Assembly (NCBI GenBank): GCA_036013505.1
Contig: CP107851.1
Location: 10,083,554-10,147,553, forward strand
From: Streptomyces sp. NBC_00510
Lineage (GTDB): Bacteria > Actinomycetota > Actinomycetes > Streptomycetales > Streptomycetaceae
Direction of reading: 5' to 3'
DNA: 64,000 nucleotides
Part shown: positions 44,097 through 53,228 of the stretch, piece after piece
How the letters are laid out: each line of letters opens with the position of its first letter
Numbering within the stretch: position 1 is the first letter of the stretch
The notes under the pieces: model-generated
What the model saw: only the letters and a program-made list of their open reading frames with translations
Database searches by the model: none
What the model was told of the DNA's origin: nothing
Position numbers and translations under genes: made by a program

Positions 44097-45356
44097 TCAA
44101 AGGGTGGTGGTGGCAGTGTCATGCAGCCACGCGCGTGCGCGTTTCGATCCGGTAGCGGCGGCCTCAGTGCGGAAGATACGCAGCAGTTCGCGGACACGCC
44201 CGGAGTTGGGAAGACCATGGGTGTAGAGGACGTCAGCGGTGCGGCAGGCCTGCTCAAGGTCTCCTTGCTTGACCTGGGCGATGGCGAGCTGCGCCGTGTA
44301 GTAGGCGCGATTTCTCTCGAAGCCGGGGCGGATGCGGGCGAGGGTCTGGTGGACGTGGAACTCGGCTTCATCGGGCCGGCCAATACGAAGGTGCACGAGT
44401 GAGGACAGGCCGTGCCACTCGGCGACATCGTAGAAGCTGAACCATGCCGGGCGGGGAGCGTTGGCGTCTGCTCTGTGCAGGGCGTCTTCGGACAGGCGGA
44501 TGGCGCGTAGGGCCCCGCGTACGTCCTGCTGTTGCGACAGGGCCAGCGCATATCTGGCGTGTCCAAGGGAGGCGTACATCGGATCACGCCGGGTTGTGGC
44601 GTTGCGGCGTACGCGTTCCGCGGCGGCCTGGGCGTCACCGGGCTTGTTGCGCTGGCTGGACAGCAACGCCATGTAGTTCCAGGCGCGGAGGGTGACCACT
44701 GAGTCTCCGCTATAGCCGGCCAGCATGAGGGCTCGTTCGAGATGACGCTGGGCGCGTTCCATGGCGTGGGCGTCGAGCGCGGCCCACGCAGCGGCCATGG
44801 TGGCGTTGGCGGCGAGGCTGTAGATCGCGCAACGGATGGTGGTGGTGGTCTGGCCATGGTTCATAAGGTCCACGGCCATCTGTGCCTTGGTAAGAGCTTC
44901 GGTTTCCACCGCAGCGGAGCCGCCGGATCGCTGTTCTTGGACGGAGAGCGCGTCGAGGGCCGCCTGCATGCGTTCGAGGTCGGCGCGTCCGATGCGTCGG
45001 GGTGCGGTGATGGGTGTGGGAATCACGGCGGCGACTGCGCCGGCAGCGAAAGTTCGGCGTTGCATGGGGTCCTCTTGCGTGGGCTTCCGCTTGGCGCGGG
45101 TTGGCTTGGTGAAGCCCAGCGCCTCACCGGTACAGCCGAATACTGCCTCCAGCGCCAGAAGCTGTCGCGTCTGCGGCCATCGAGTTTGTCCGCTCAGGAG
45201 GCGTCGGATCGTGCGGTCTGTCAAGTCGCCCATGCGTCCGGTGAGGGCGAGTAAAGCTTCGTTGAGCGCCTTGGCAAGGTCAGCTGCGCTCATACCGGCG
45301 GCGCGCATCTGCGCTTCCAGGACCGTGTTCCTGTGCCCATCACGGGAGCTGACCAT
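44097..45356 (-). CDS. XRE-family regulator with TPR-like helical repeats
   Basis: 419 residues. The N-terminal HTH (MSAADLAKALNEAL, then LTDRTIRRLLSGQTRWP) is followed by a linker with a Tat-like twin-arginine hydrophobic stretch (RRTFAAGAVAAVIPTP), common in this family but probably not exported. It then has ~300 residues of helical TPR-like repeats. Proteins of this type are abundant in Streptomyces as pleiotropic regulators. It lies divergently, 159 bases from the start of the nucleotide-modification operon, which it may control. Confidence 0.82.
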   Translation of the reverse strand: MVSSRDGHRNTVLEAQMRAAGMSAADLAKALNEALLALTGRMGDLTDRTIRRLLSGQTRWPQTRQLLALEAVFGCTGEALGFTKPTRAKRKPTQEDPMQRRTFAAGAVAAVIPTPITAPRRIGRADLERMQAALDALSVQEQRSGGSAAVETEALTKAQMAVDLMNHGQTTTTIRCAIYSLAANATMAAAWAALDAHAMERAQRHLERALMLAGYSGDSVVTLRAWNYMALLSSQRNKPGDAQAAAERVRRNATTRRDPMYASLGHARYALALSQQQDVRGALRAIRLSEDALHRADANAPRPAWFSFYDVAEWHGLSSLVHLRIGRPDEAEFHVHQTLARIRPGFERNRAYYTAQLAIAQVKQGDLEQACRTADVLYTHGLPNSGRVRELLRIFRTEAAATGSKRARAWLHDTATTTL

Positions 45357-45515
45357 GTGTCAACGGTAGTAGGGGCGCCAGACCCGAAGGTAATGGAATC
45401 GCAAATTCGCCCTAGGGCGTGCATGCACGTTGGTGCCCGTTCGCCCTACTGCGGAGAGTGATTGCGCGGTTACCTCGTCACAAGACAGCGCATGATCTCG
45501 GCCTTGGGAGACAAG

Positions 45516-46031
45516 GTGAGCAGCACACGACCCCACACACCCGCAACCGACTCGACCGGCGCGTCTGGCTTTCCGGTTGCCGTGGTTGAGACGCCCATGC
45601 CCGTCCGCGACGACGCCGTTTGGCACTGGCGGAGGGACTTCGAGGCGAACGGGTCCGCGAGCGGAAACGCCAGGGTCCACACCCGCACGCAGCTCACGAT
45701 GGGTCACTGGCACGGCGACATCAAGAATGCCGCGCAGATTGCCGCGCGGGTGATGGACAACGCCGCCCGGCACTCGTCGCCGCCGCCGCGGGGCCGCCTG
45801 GACTTGCGCCTGGCCGTCATCGCCACGGGCGAACTCCTCATCGAGGTGACCGACCCGTTCCCGGACTTCCCTGGCTTCATCGAGGCCGTCACCTGGAAGC
45901 CCACCGAGGGCCAGTCGGCCCGCGGCCTGTGGGTCGCACAACACCTCGGCGCCCGCCTCTCCTTCGCTGTCGCCGAGGACGGCCGCTCCAAGACCGTGCA
46001 GGCCCTGGTGCCGGGGACGCCGGCATGCTGA
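45516..46031 (+). CDS. HATPase-like ATP-binding protein
   Basis: 171 residues if GTG 45516 is used (GGGAGA just upstream); earlier starts at 45462 and 45492 are possible. The N-box region AAQIAARVMDNAARHSSP and LLIEVTDPFPDFPG, with a glycine-containing G2 stretch (TEGQSARGLWVAQHLGARLSF), resemble the serine-kinase/anti-sigma HATPase fold common in Streptomyces. Its stop overlaps the next ATG by seven bases. It is the first gene of a seven-gene operon. Confidence 0.7.
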   Translation: MSSTRPHTPATDSTGASGFPVAVVETPMPVRDDAVWHWRRDFEANGSASGNARVHTRTQLTMGHWHGDIKNAAQIAARVMDNAARHSSPPPRGRLDLRLAVIATGELLIEVTDPFPDFPGFIEAVTWKPTEGQSARGLWVAQHLGARLSFAVAEDGRSKTVQALVPGTPAC

Positions 46032-46516
46032 CCACTGAGGCGCCGGTGCCCCCTCGAGACGACATGCAGGACCTGGCCGCCCGCATCCGCGCCTACCTCG
46101 ACATCGGCGATCAGCGCGCGGTCCGGATGCCTCTCGGCGGCGGCCTCTTCGACGTGGTGATCAGCGGCAGCGGGACTGACTCCGCCGACATAGTGGCCGC
46201 CATGGACGAGGTCCAGCTCGGCGTCTGCGGCCCGGTCATCGCCGACCCGGAGAACGCGTGGCTGTACTGGCTCGTGCCTCCCGGGACGACCGCCCGGTGG
46301 GAGCCGCACACCTACGGTCTGTGCGTCGGTGCCCCGCACATCCTGACCCTGCCTCCGCTCGCCCGTGATGTGCCCCCGGGCCCGTACTGGCTGCGGCCCT
46401 GCGTGAGCGACCGGCTTGTGCCACCGAATCCGCTCCGCGACCTCCTCGAGCGTTTCCGCCCGATGCCGACTCCGCACGAGTCGTTCGCTGCTGCGATGGG
46501 CTTTCACGCCCCCTGA
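46025..46516 (+). CDS. Hypothetical protein
   Basis: 163 residues, ATG 46025 within the end of the HATPase gene. It contains GPVIADPENAWLYWLVPPGT and a proline-rich PPNPLRDLLERF tail. In Streptomyces such proteins often accompany XRE/HATPase pairs, but no function is known to me. There is a 188-base gap to the next gene. Confidence 0.6.
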   Translation: MLTTEAPVPPRDDMQDLAARIRAYLDIGDQRAVRMPLGGGLFDVVISGSGTDSADIVAAMDEVQLGVCGPVIADPENAWLYWLVPPGTTARWEPHTYGLCVGAPHILTLPPLARDVPPGPYWLRPCVSDRLVPPNPLRDLLERFRPMPTPHESFAAAMGFHAP

Positions 46517-46704
46517 GTCCCGCGGCACTCCCAGTCTCCTTCCCATCCCGGGGAGGAAACCCCGCCCCTTCCCTCCGGGGGGTGGGTGGCCCGCCAGTGA
46601 AGAAGGACCGGGCCGAGCACCATTCGCCGTGCGCGCCGTGCCCATTCGGATCACCCGGCGTGCACGGCGGACCAAGCCACGCACCCCGAGCACTGAGGAG
46701 AGCC

Positions 46705-47724
46705 ATGCTCACTCCACCGATGAGCCGCAGCATCGAGGGCGCATACGTGTCCCTGCTGGAACTGGCGACTGAACAGACCGAGCACCACATTGGCCCGCGC
46801 GGCAACGACGCACGCGAGGTGATCGGCGTGGGCTTCCGCCTGCCCGACCCCCGTCAGCGCCTTCCCTACCTCGCGGAACGGAAGGTCAACCCGGTCTTCC
46901 ACTTCGCCGAAGCGCTCTGGTACCTGGCCGGGCGGCGCGACCTGGCGATGATGGTCCACTACGCGCCGACGATGGCCTCGGACTCCCGCGACGGCGTCAA
47001 CCTCGACGGAAGCGCCTACGGGCACGTCCTGTTCTACCCGGCCGCCGGCGACACCGTCTCCCCCTTCGACCGTGTCCTCGAGGTCCTGCAGCAGGAGAAG
47101 GACAGCAAACGCGGCTACCTGCCCGTGTTCTCCTCCGCGGAGCTCGCCGACCGCGACAACCCGAGCGTGTCGTGCCTGGCCGGCCTGCACCTGCTTCCCC
47201 GCGGCGGGCGCCTGCACATGGTGGTCAACATGCGGGCCAACGATCTGGACTGCGGCCTGCTGAGCGACGTGTTCTCCTTCACGATGATCCAGGAGTACGC
47301 GGCCGTGCGACTGGGCCTGATGCTCGGCTCCTACACCCACTACATCGGCTCCGCGCACGTCAACGACCGCAACGTCGACCGGGTCAAGCGCGTACTGCAC
47401 GAGGCCCGCACCCGGCCCGCACCACAGACGTACGCGTTCCCGGCCATGCCCGCCGACACCGACGCGGACAGCATCACCCGCGTCCTGCAGCACGAGGAAC
47501 TGCTCCGCACCAACCGCGCCCAGTACACCGCCGACGATGTGGCAGCCCTCGACCTGGACCCGTACTGGCAGCAAGTCGTGTTGCTGTTCGAGCTGTATCG
47601 GCAAATCAAGCACGACCACACCGACGCGGTCACCCACGACGTCCTCACGGCGCTGCGGCCGGGCCTGCGCTGGCTGTGCGGCCACCGCTGGGAGGCCTGC
47701 GCCCAGAACAGGGGCGAGCTGTGA
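46705..47724 (+). CDS. Thymidylate synthase homologue, probable (d)CMP hydroxymethylase
   Basis: 339 residues from ATG 46705 (GAGGAGAG upstream). It aligns with thymidylate synthase without gaps over the active site: catalytic Cys157 (DNPSVSCLAG), the phosphate Arg177 and D180 (VNMRANDLDCG), G184, and H218 (SAHVNDRN). The Asn that contacts uracil in TS (FNIASY) is replaced by Asp188 (SDVFSF). In phage dCMP hydroxymethylases and in MilA-type CMP hydroxymethylase an Asp at this site gives cytosine specificity. The predicted reaction is therefore 5-hydroxymethylation of a cytidine monophosphate with methylenetetrahydrofolate. The stop overlaps the NDK-like start. Confidence 0.78.
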   Translation: MLTPPMSRSIEGAYVSLLELATEQTEHHIGPRGNDAREVIGVGFRLPDPRQRLPYLAERKVNPVFHFAEALWYLAGRRDLAMMVHYAPTMASDSRDGVNLDGSAYGHVLFYPAAGDTVSPFDRVLEVLQQEKDSKRGYLPVFSSAELADRDNPSVSCLAGLHLLPRGGRLHMVVNMRANDLDCGLLSDVFSFTMIQEYAAVRLGLMLGSYTHYIGSAHVNDRNVDRVKRVLHEARTRPAPQTYAFPAMPADTDADSITRVLQHEELLRTNRAQYTADDVAALDLDPYWQQVVLLFELYRQIKHDHTDAVTHDVLTALRPGLRWLCGHRWEACAQNRGEL

Positions 47725-48278
47725 CCCGCATGCCGCCGAGCGGCACCGTCGTGGAAGGCGTCGACTTCTCCCAGTGGGTCGTCGCGCTGTGCAAGCCCGA
47801 CGCCGTGGACCGCGGCCTCGTCGACCAGGTACTCGAACGCATCTCCGGCTCCTACGCCACCGTCGTCGCCCGCCGTCACCTCACCGCGCAGGCCTGGCAG
47901 GCGCACGTGCACTACTGGGACCTGCTCGTCAACGCCGACTGGTTCACCGACCGCGACATCCCCGCCTGCCTCGACGCCGAGTACGCCGCCCGCCCGGTCA
48001 CCGTCGCCCTCATCCATGGCGCGCCCGGCGTCCACGCGCGGCTGCGCGACCTACTCGGGCACTACGACCCCACCGTGGCCGCCCCCGGCACGATCCGCGG
48101 CGACCTGGGCAACGACAGCCTTGCCGCGGCGGTCGCCGAGAAGCGCCTCGTGCGGAACCTCGCGCACACCTCGGACGATCCGGCCGCGGCCCGCCGGGAC
48201 TTCGGCACATGGTTCGGCGCCGCGCGCCGCGCTCTGCTGACCGAACCGGCCGCCCCGGCCCAGTACCTGCCCGTCTGA
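47721..48278 (+). CDS. Nucleoside diphosphate kinase-like protein
   Basis: 185 residues, GTG 47721 overlapping the previous stop. NDK signatures are present: VALCKPDAVDRGLVDQVLER near the N-terminus, VTVALIHGAPGVHARLRDLLG, PGTIRGDLG, and NLAHTSDDPAAARRDFGTWF with the catalytic-type His. About ten extra residues lie between PGTIRGDLG and the His motif compared with standard NDK (~140 residues). It would phosphorylate the (modified) nucleoside diphosphate to triphosphate. Confidence 0.75.
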   Translation: MTRMPPSGTVVEGVDFSQWVVALCKPDAVDRGLVDQVLERISGSYATVVARRHLTAQAWQAHVHYWDLLVNADWFTDRDIPACLDAEYAARPVTVALIHGAPGVHARLRDLLGHYDPTVAAPGTIRGDLGNDSLAAAVAEKRLVRNLAHTSDDPAAARRDFGTWFGAARRALLTEPAAPAQYLPV

Positions 48279-48291
48279 CCCTGGAGGCTTC

Positions 48292-49483
48292 ATGACCACG
48301 TCTGCGATTCCGCGCGCCACCCGCCGCCCGCTGCCGATCCTTACGGCCGAGCAGAGCGCTGGCATGGACCCCGAGCTCCTGGACCCGGTCGCCTACCGCA
48401 AGAGCGGCATCTCCCTGAACCACATAGTCGGGTGCCCGCTCGACTGCGGGTACTGCGTGAGACACCTCTTCCAGAACTTCGAAATGAAGGTCCCGAGGGC
48501 CCTCATGAGCGACGCGGAGGCCGTGCAGCGCCTCGTCGACCACCCGCTGTTCCGGCCGCACGCCACGCCCATCCAGGTCTTCAACCGTGCCACCGACCCC
48601 ATGCTGCCCACGGTCAAGCCCCCACACCTTCCGCGTGCTGCAGCTCCTCAACGCCCGCGGCCTGACGAACCACGTCCTGATCATCACCCGGTGGCGCGTC
48701 GAGCCCGAGGACTGCGCGGTCCTCAACAGCTTCACGCACCTGCGTCTGACGATCCTGGTCACCCACTCCGGCATCGACGACCCGCGCATCGAACCGGTGG
48801 ACTCCAACATCGCCGCCACCAGCCTCCGCACCCTGTACGAGCACGCCGAGAACTACCGCACCCTGCTGTACTGGCGGCCGATCGTACCCGGCCTCAACGA
48901 CACCGACGCCCACCTGGCGCGCGCCCGCGAGCTGTCCCGCCACGCCCACGCGACCGTCTTCACCGGCCTGTTCTTCAAGGACGAGATCGCCGCCTACTAC
49001 GAGGGCCACGGCCTGCCGATCCCCTACGACGACACCGCCCGCCGCAAGGTCATGCCCGAGATCGGCGAACACCGGATCTTGGCCGCCTTCCACGACCCCG
49101 GCAACAGCGAAGCCCCCTGGGGCCCGCTGTTCCGCAAGACCTCATGCGGCGTGGCCTACGTCCACGGCGAGGCCGACTACAACGGGCACTACGGCATCAG
49201 GGAACTGTGCGACATCTGCCCCCTGGAACAGCTCCAGCTCTGCAAGGACGCATGGGCCAAGCCCGACCTGACCGCCGTCACCGCACGGGCACAGGAACTC
49301 GGCGCGACCGGCCCCGTTGAGATTGGAGAGCGCGCCATCATCGTGGAAGGCCTCGACGGGCCCACCCGGAACTACCTGCAGCAGTTGTTCGGCTACCAGT
49401 GCCACGACCGGCACAGCCCCCACCTGTACCGCCAGCACGGCCGAGCCCCAATCGGCTGGCCCGCGGAGAACGGAACGGCATGA
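48292..49483 (+). pseudogene. Radical SAM enzyme with one-base frameshift
   Basis: Start ATG 48292 with GGAGG nearby. The [4Fe-4S] motif is GCPLDCGYCVRH (CxxxCxxC). At about 48619 a run of five C carries one extra base: the first frame continues as non-coding sequence, while HTFRVLQLLNARGLTNHVLI resumes one frame over and runs to 49483. The restored protein has ~397 residues. A cysteine-rich segment near the end (CDICPLEQLQLC) could bind a second cluster. A homopolymer sequencing error is possible, so the gene may be intact in reality. Its stop overlaps the exonuclease start. Confidence 0.75.
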
Positions 49484-50079
49484 ACTTCTCCTCCTGGCCC
49501 CGGCTGCTCGTCGTCGACGTCGAGGGCAACGGCCAGACCCCGCCCGACCTGGTCGAGGTCGCCGCGCTGCCCATCACGGACGGCCGGCCCGACAAGACCA
49601 GGGCCAGCGCGTGGCTGACCAAACCCCGACGCCCGATCACGGGCTTCGCCACCCGCGTGCACGGCCTGACCAACCAGGCCCTCGCGAGCGCGCCGGGCTG
49701 GGAGGAGATCGCCGACCACGTCCACACGCTGCTGGGCACGGCATGGATCGTCGCCCACAACGCGCACGTGGACTACAAGGTGCTCAAAGCGCACCTTCCG
49801 CGGTGGGAACCCGCCGGGGTCCTCGACACGCTACGCCTCGCCAAGGCGACGTACGACCTGACGAAGTACAGCCTCGACGCCGTGCTCGAGCACGTCCAGC
49901 CGGACATGAGCGAGGCCCCGGCACACCGCCACCGCGCCACCTATGACACCTGGGCCACCGCGCAACTCCTCGTCGCCATGGCACGCCACTACGGCACCTG
50001 GGACGAGCTCGTGGCCGCGGCCGTACCGCCCGGCCTGCCCGGTGCCCCCGAACCCGAAAGGGACCCGACGCTGTGGTGA
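49480..50079 (+). CDS. DnaQ-like 3'-5' exonuclease (DEDDh family)
   Basis: 199 residues. All five DEDDh residues are visible: D and E in LVVDVEGNG, D in VAHNAHVDYKVL, and H and D in HRHRATYDTWATAQLL. It resembles the proofreading epsilon subunit family and related stand-alone exonucleases acting on single-stranded DNA or RNA ends. Co-translation with the radical SAM gene (ATGA) links it to the same pathway. Confidence 0.85.
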   Translation: MNFSSWPRLLVVDVEGNGQTPPDLVEVAALPITDGRPDKTRASAWLTKPRRPITGFATRVHGLTNQALASAPGWEEIADHVHTLLGTAWIVAHNAHVDYKVLKAHLPRWEPAGVLDTLRLAKATYDLTKYSLDAVLEHVQPDMSEAPAHRHRATYDTWATAQLLVAMARHYGTWDELVAAAVPPGLPGAPEPERDPTLW

Positions 50080-50606
50080 CCACGACCGCGCCCACCGGCG
50101 CGCCACCACCCGCACGCCCCCGCTACGAGAACTGGCGACCCCCCATCGTGGGCGTCTCCCTCCTAGCGCCCGTCGGCGCGAACGGCCTAGTCCTCGCCGA
50201 CGTGACCGGCCACGGCTACTACGTCCTCCCGCACGGCACCGTCGACGACGGCCAGACCCCCGAGGACGCCGCCCGCGCCGTACTGGCCGGCCAGGCGACC
50301 ATCCGACGCCAGGTCGCTGTCATCAACACTCAAGGCCGCCGCCGCAGGATCACCACGCACCTCGTCGTCACCGATCCTCTCAACCCGCACGACATTGCAC
50401 GCCTGGACTACCAGGACCCGCGGGCCGTACTGCGCGTGCTGCCCACCCCGCAGGCCATCGCTGCTCTTCCGCCCCGCGCCAGCGAGTGGGCCCTGCTGGG
50501 ACTGCAGGCCCTCGCCATCGGCGTGCTGCCGCATCTCGAGAACGGCGCGGTTAAGCGCCTTGAAGCTGTAGCTGTGACGCACGGATGCAACAGATCACTG
50601 GAGTAG
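50076..50606 (+). CDS. Nudix-like hydrolase with degenerate Nudix box
   Basis: 176 residues from GTG 50076 (GTGA overlap; GTG 50073 also possible). The fold is suggested by VGVSLLAPVGANGLVLADV and YYVLPHGTVDDGQTPEDAAR. The catalytic REUxEE part of the Nudix box reads RAVLAGQA, lacking the metal-binding glutamates, so it may be inactive as a hydrolase or bind nucleotides. It is the last gene of the operon and is followed by the third CRISPR array. Confidence 0.6.
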   Translation: MTTTAPTGAPPPARPRYENWRPPIVGVSLLAPVGANGLVLADVTGHGYYVLPHGTVDDGQTPEDAARAVLAGQATIRRQVAVINTQGRRRRITTHLVVTDPLNPHDIARLDYQDPRAVLRVLPTPQAIAALPPRASEWALLGLQALAIGVLPHLENGAVKRLEAVAVTHGCNRSLE

Positions 50607-50782
50607 GCATTCGGGGAGTGTTGGTGTCTTATCCGAACCCGATGTAATGCCCCGGAAGAACCGTGACCACCGCCACATGCTGCGATAACTCGCAGTCAGA
50701 CGGCTCCACTCCTGTTCTAAATGCCGCTTTCCATGAAAGTGCCACTTCTCCTGGGTTCAAGCGTGTAAGCAGGTCGCCCAGT
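50607..50782 (+). promoter_or_regulatory. Probable leader of the third CRISPR array
   Basis: The 176 bases between the Nudix-like gene and the first repeat are relatively A/T-rich near the array (TCTAAATGCCGCTTTCCATG). Repeat orientation places the leader here. It shares no block with the two main leaders. Confidence 0.45.
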
Positions 50783-51829
50783 GCGCTCCCCGCGCCCGCG
50801 AGGATGGTCCCATCGTGGTCAGGGTCGTATCCACGATGGCCTTCTGCTCCCCGCGCCCGCGGGGATGGTCCCAGCGACAGGTCGGGGACGACGATCTGAC
50901 CGTCCCGCTCCCCGCGCCCGCGGTGATGGTGATGGTCCCAACCTCCTCGCCATCTGCGACAATCACCCGGCCTGCTCCCCGCGCCCGCGGTGATGGTCCC
51001 AAGTACGACTCGGGACGGGGCCTGATCCTCCCCTGCTCCCCGTGCCCGCGGGGATGGTCCCCGGCACGGCCCGCCCGTCGTAGCCCTCGCCGTCTGGCTG
51101 TTCCCCGTGCCCGCGGAGAGGACCCCTACGATTCGGTGAAGTACCACTGGATGTTCCAGTTGCTTCCTGCACGTGCAGGAGTGGTTGCGGAGGTCGCGGC
51201 GTCCAGCGGTTCCTACTCTGCTCTCCTCGCGCTGGCGGGGATGGCCCCCGGGACGCCTTCATGGCCCTGCGGTCCATGTTCTGCTCCTCGCACTGGCAGG
51301 GATGGTCCCGACGCCAAGGTCCAGCAGACCGCCGCCCGGTCTGCTCCTCGCGTCCGCGGGGATGGTCCCACGATGGACATCGCCACCGGCAACGTGGACC
51401 ACTGCTCCCCGCGCCCGCGGGGATGGTCTCGGCAAGGTGATCGAGGCGGCCCGGCCCGGGACCTGCTCCCCGTGCCTGTGGGGATGGTTCCGATAACGCC
51501 CGGTCGCTGGAGACGCTCTGGCGCTGCTCCTTGCGCCCCGCGAGGATGGTCGCGGGTCCGGCTCCTCGGTGACGAGGTCTTCGAGCTGCTCGCCGCGCCC
51601 GCGGGGATGGTCCCGCCGACACCATCCGCGCCAAGCTCCGAAAGGGCTGCTTCCCGCGCGTGCGGGGGTGGTCCCTGCATCACGGCACGGTCGTTCCCGT
51701 CGGACAGTTGGTCCTCGCGGCCGGGGGGATGGCTTCGACGTGAACTGTTACCGGCTGAACGTCGGTTGCTCCCGGTGCCGGGGGTGTGGTTCCCGGGGAT
51801 CTGCTGGTCGTGCCCGTTGGGATGGACCC
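50783..51829 (+). CRISPR. Third CRISPR array, distinct type I-E-like repeat, decaying, no cas genes
   Basis: About nineteen 29-base repeats of the form CTGCTCCCCGCG-CCCGCGGGGATGGTCCC, spaced by about 61 bases (32-base spacers). The best copies are at 50844, 50972, 51033, 51341 and 51402. The copy at 50905 has an internal GATGGT duplication. Decay increases to the right (51647, 51708, 51765 and 51801 are poor). This repeat is common in Streptomyces I-E systems but differs from the 24-41 kb arrays, so the local Cas6e may not process it. Confidence 0.9.
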
Positions 51830-52026
51830 TGGGGTTGGTAGGTGACGGCGTGCGGGGGTGGTTATCGCGGCGGCCGGTTCCCCGCAGGGGTGTCCCTGCG
51901 GGGGAGGAGGTTGGCAGCCCTCTCATGCCGGCCGTCGGGCGGCTCCTGGTCCGAACCATCGTCAAGAAAAACCAGGTCCGCGTCTTGAGGGTAGCCGGGC
52001 GCCGGTCCGCGGCTGGTGGTGCTGGT

Positions 52027-52740
52027 CTATCGGGTGCGTGCGTTGAGGATGGTGCTGCGTTTCCACATGCGCCGGGGGCCGCCGCGGGCGCCGGCCTGCA
52101 GTGCGTCCGGCGTTGCGAGGCCTGGGAGGTTGCCTTGGGCCAGGGCGCTGGAGAAGCTGTTGAGGCTTTTGTAGCCGAGCATGGAGGCTGCCTGGGTGGA
52201 GGAGAGCAGCTCGTCCGGGTCACCGTCGACGGGGACCTGCGGCAGTTCGGGTGCCTGGCGGGTCGCGCCGATCCGTTTGCCCTTGCCGGGGCGGGTGGCT
52301 TTCCAGTCGATGATGGTGCCGCGGCGCCAGTGCATCTCGTGCGGCCGGCCGGGCCCGGAGGGGATCGGCTCGATCACGTCCGGCTTCGGGAAATAGCCGG
52401 GGTGTTGCCTCAGGTAGGACACGATGGTCGTTCTCCGCTTGAAGCCGAGCATCGCGGCGACCTGGGTGGTGTTGAGCAGTTCGTCGCGGTCGCCGTCGAG
52501 CACGGATGCGGGGAGCTTGCGGGCTTGCTCGGTGTCCTTGGCGCGCTGGGTGAACCAGGCGTCGACTTCCTGCTCGAGCCACTGCAGCGGGTTTCCGCGG
52601 CGGCCCGTGCCGTGATGGGCCGCGGGGAATCCGGTGTCGGCGCGGTCCCGGTTCCACTCGCTCAGCCGCGAGCGGCTCACGCCGTGCTTCTCGCAGATCT
52701 GTGCGGCGTCCACGAACGTGGGGTTCGCGGGCTTGGACAT
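52027..52740 (-). CDS. DNA-binding protein with duplicated HTH-like units
   Basis: 237 residues from ATG 52740 with GAGGT upstream. The N-terminal unit (FVDAAQICEKHGVSRSRLSEW) is an HTH like those of excisionases or MerR proteins. Two related units follow: ELLNTTQVAAMLGFKRRTTIVSYL and ELLSSTQAASMLGYKSLNSFSS, each followed by a P-G/K-rich wing. Such proteins are typical of actinobacterial plasmids and integrative elements. The promoter carries the shared TTATCGAAG motif. Confidence 0.7.
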   Translation of the reverse strand: MSKPANPTFVDAAQICEKHGVSRSRLSEWNRDRADTGFPAAHHGTGRRGNPLQWLEQEVDAWFTQRAKDTEQARKLPASVLDGDRDELLNTTQVAAMLGFKRRTTIVSYLRQHPGYFPKPDVIEPIPSGPGRPHEMHWRRGTIIDWKATRPGKGKRIGATRQAPELPQVPVDGDPDELLSSTQAASMLGYKSLNSFSSALAQGNLPGLATPDALQAGARGGPRRMWKRSTILNARTR

Positions 52741-52786
52741 GGCGACCTCACCGACTCGGTTGGAGTGACGCCGGCACCCGACGTCG

Positions 52787-52800
52787 CTTCGATAATGCCG
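52787..52800 (-). promoter_or_regulatory. TTATCGAAG motif upstream of the HTH gene
   Basis: On the minus strand the sequence is CGGCATTATCGAAG, 46 bases upstream of the 52740 start. It matches motifs at 58034, 61956 and 63023, each in front of a minus-strand gene. It probably is a -10 region plus operator. Confidence 0.55.
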
Positions 52801-52843
52801 TATAAGTCTGGCCGGGTCCAGTCCGTGGAGGAAACCGGCGCGG

Positions 52844-53185
52844 TCAGCCGGGCGCCAGGCACACCCCGAGTTCGGCCGCACGGGTCGCGAGCTCGGTGTA
52901 CGCGATCGCGGCGGGACTTCGGTCCCACTCGGCGAACGCCAGGTACGCCACTGTCTCCTCCCGAGTCGCACCCGGCTCCCACGGCGCACCGGCGTGCACG
53001 CACGCTTCAGCCACCTCCTGGTCGGACATCGCGGCGCAGCGCTCGGCGATGTGGGCGCGGAGCTCGGCCACGCCCGCGCACCAGTGTGTGTGGCCGGCCT
53101 GCAGCATCTCGAGCAGGGCGCCCGGGTCGGTGGTGCCCGCGGCGCGTGCGGTGAGGTCCAGCAGCTGTGCGGTGGAGGTGCTCAT
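52844..53185 (-). CDS. Hypothetical protein
   Basis: 113 residues from ATG 53185, with AAGGAAGGAGT upstream. It is helical (LLDLTARAAGTTDPGALLEM, then HIAERCAAMSDQEVAEACVH) and ends YTELATRAAELGVCLAPG. Intact and with strong codon bias, but unknown. It follows the decayed PP-loop gene in the same direction. Confidence 0.6.
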   Translation of the reverse strand: MSTSTAQLLDLTARAAGTTDPGALLEMLQAGHTHWCAGVAELRAHIAERCAAMSDQEVAEACVHAGAPWEPGATREETVAYLAFAEWDRSPAAIAYTELATRAAELGVCLAPG

Positions 53186-53228
53186 GGTCGGCACTCCTTC
53201 CTTCCTCAGTCGATGATGACGGTAGTGC

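Noticed and set aside
50815..53154. A 779-codon plus-strand frame
   Set aside because: It crosses the third CRISPR array and then runs antisense to the HTH gene; no coherent protein.
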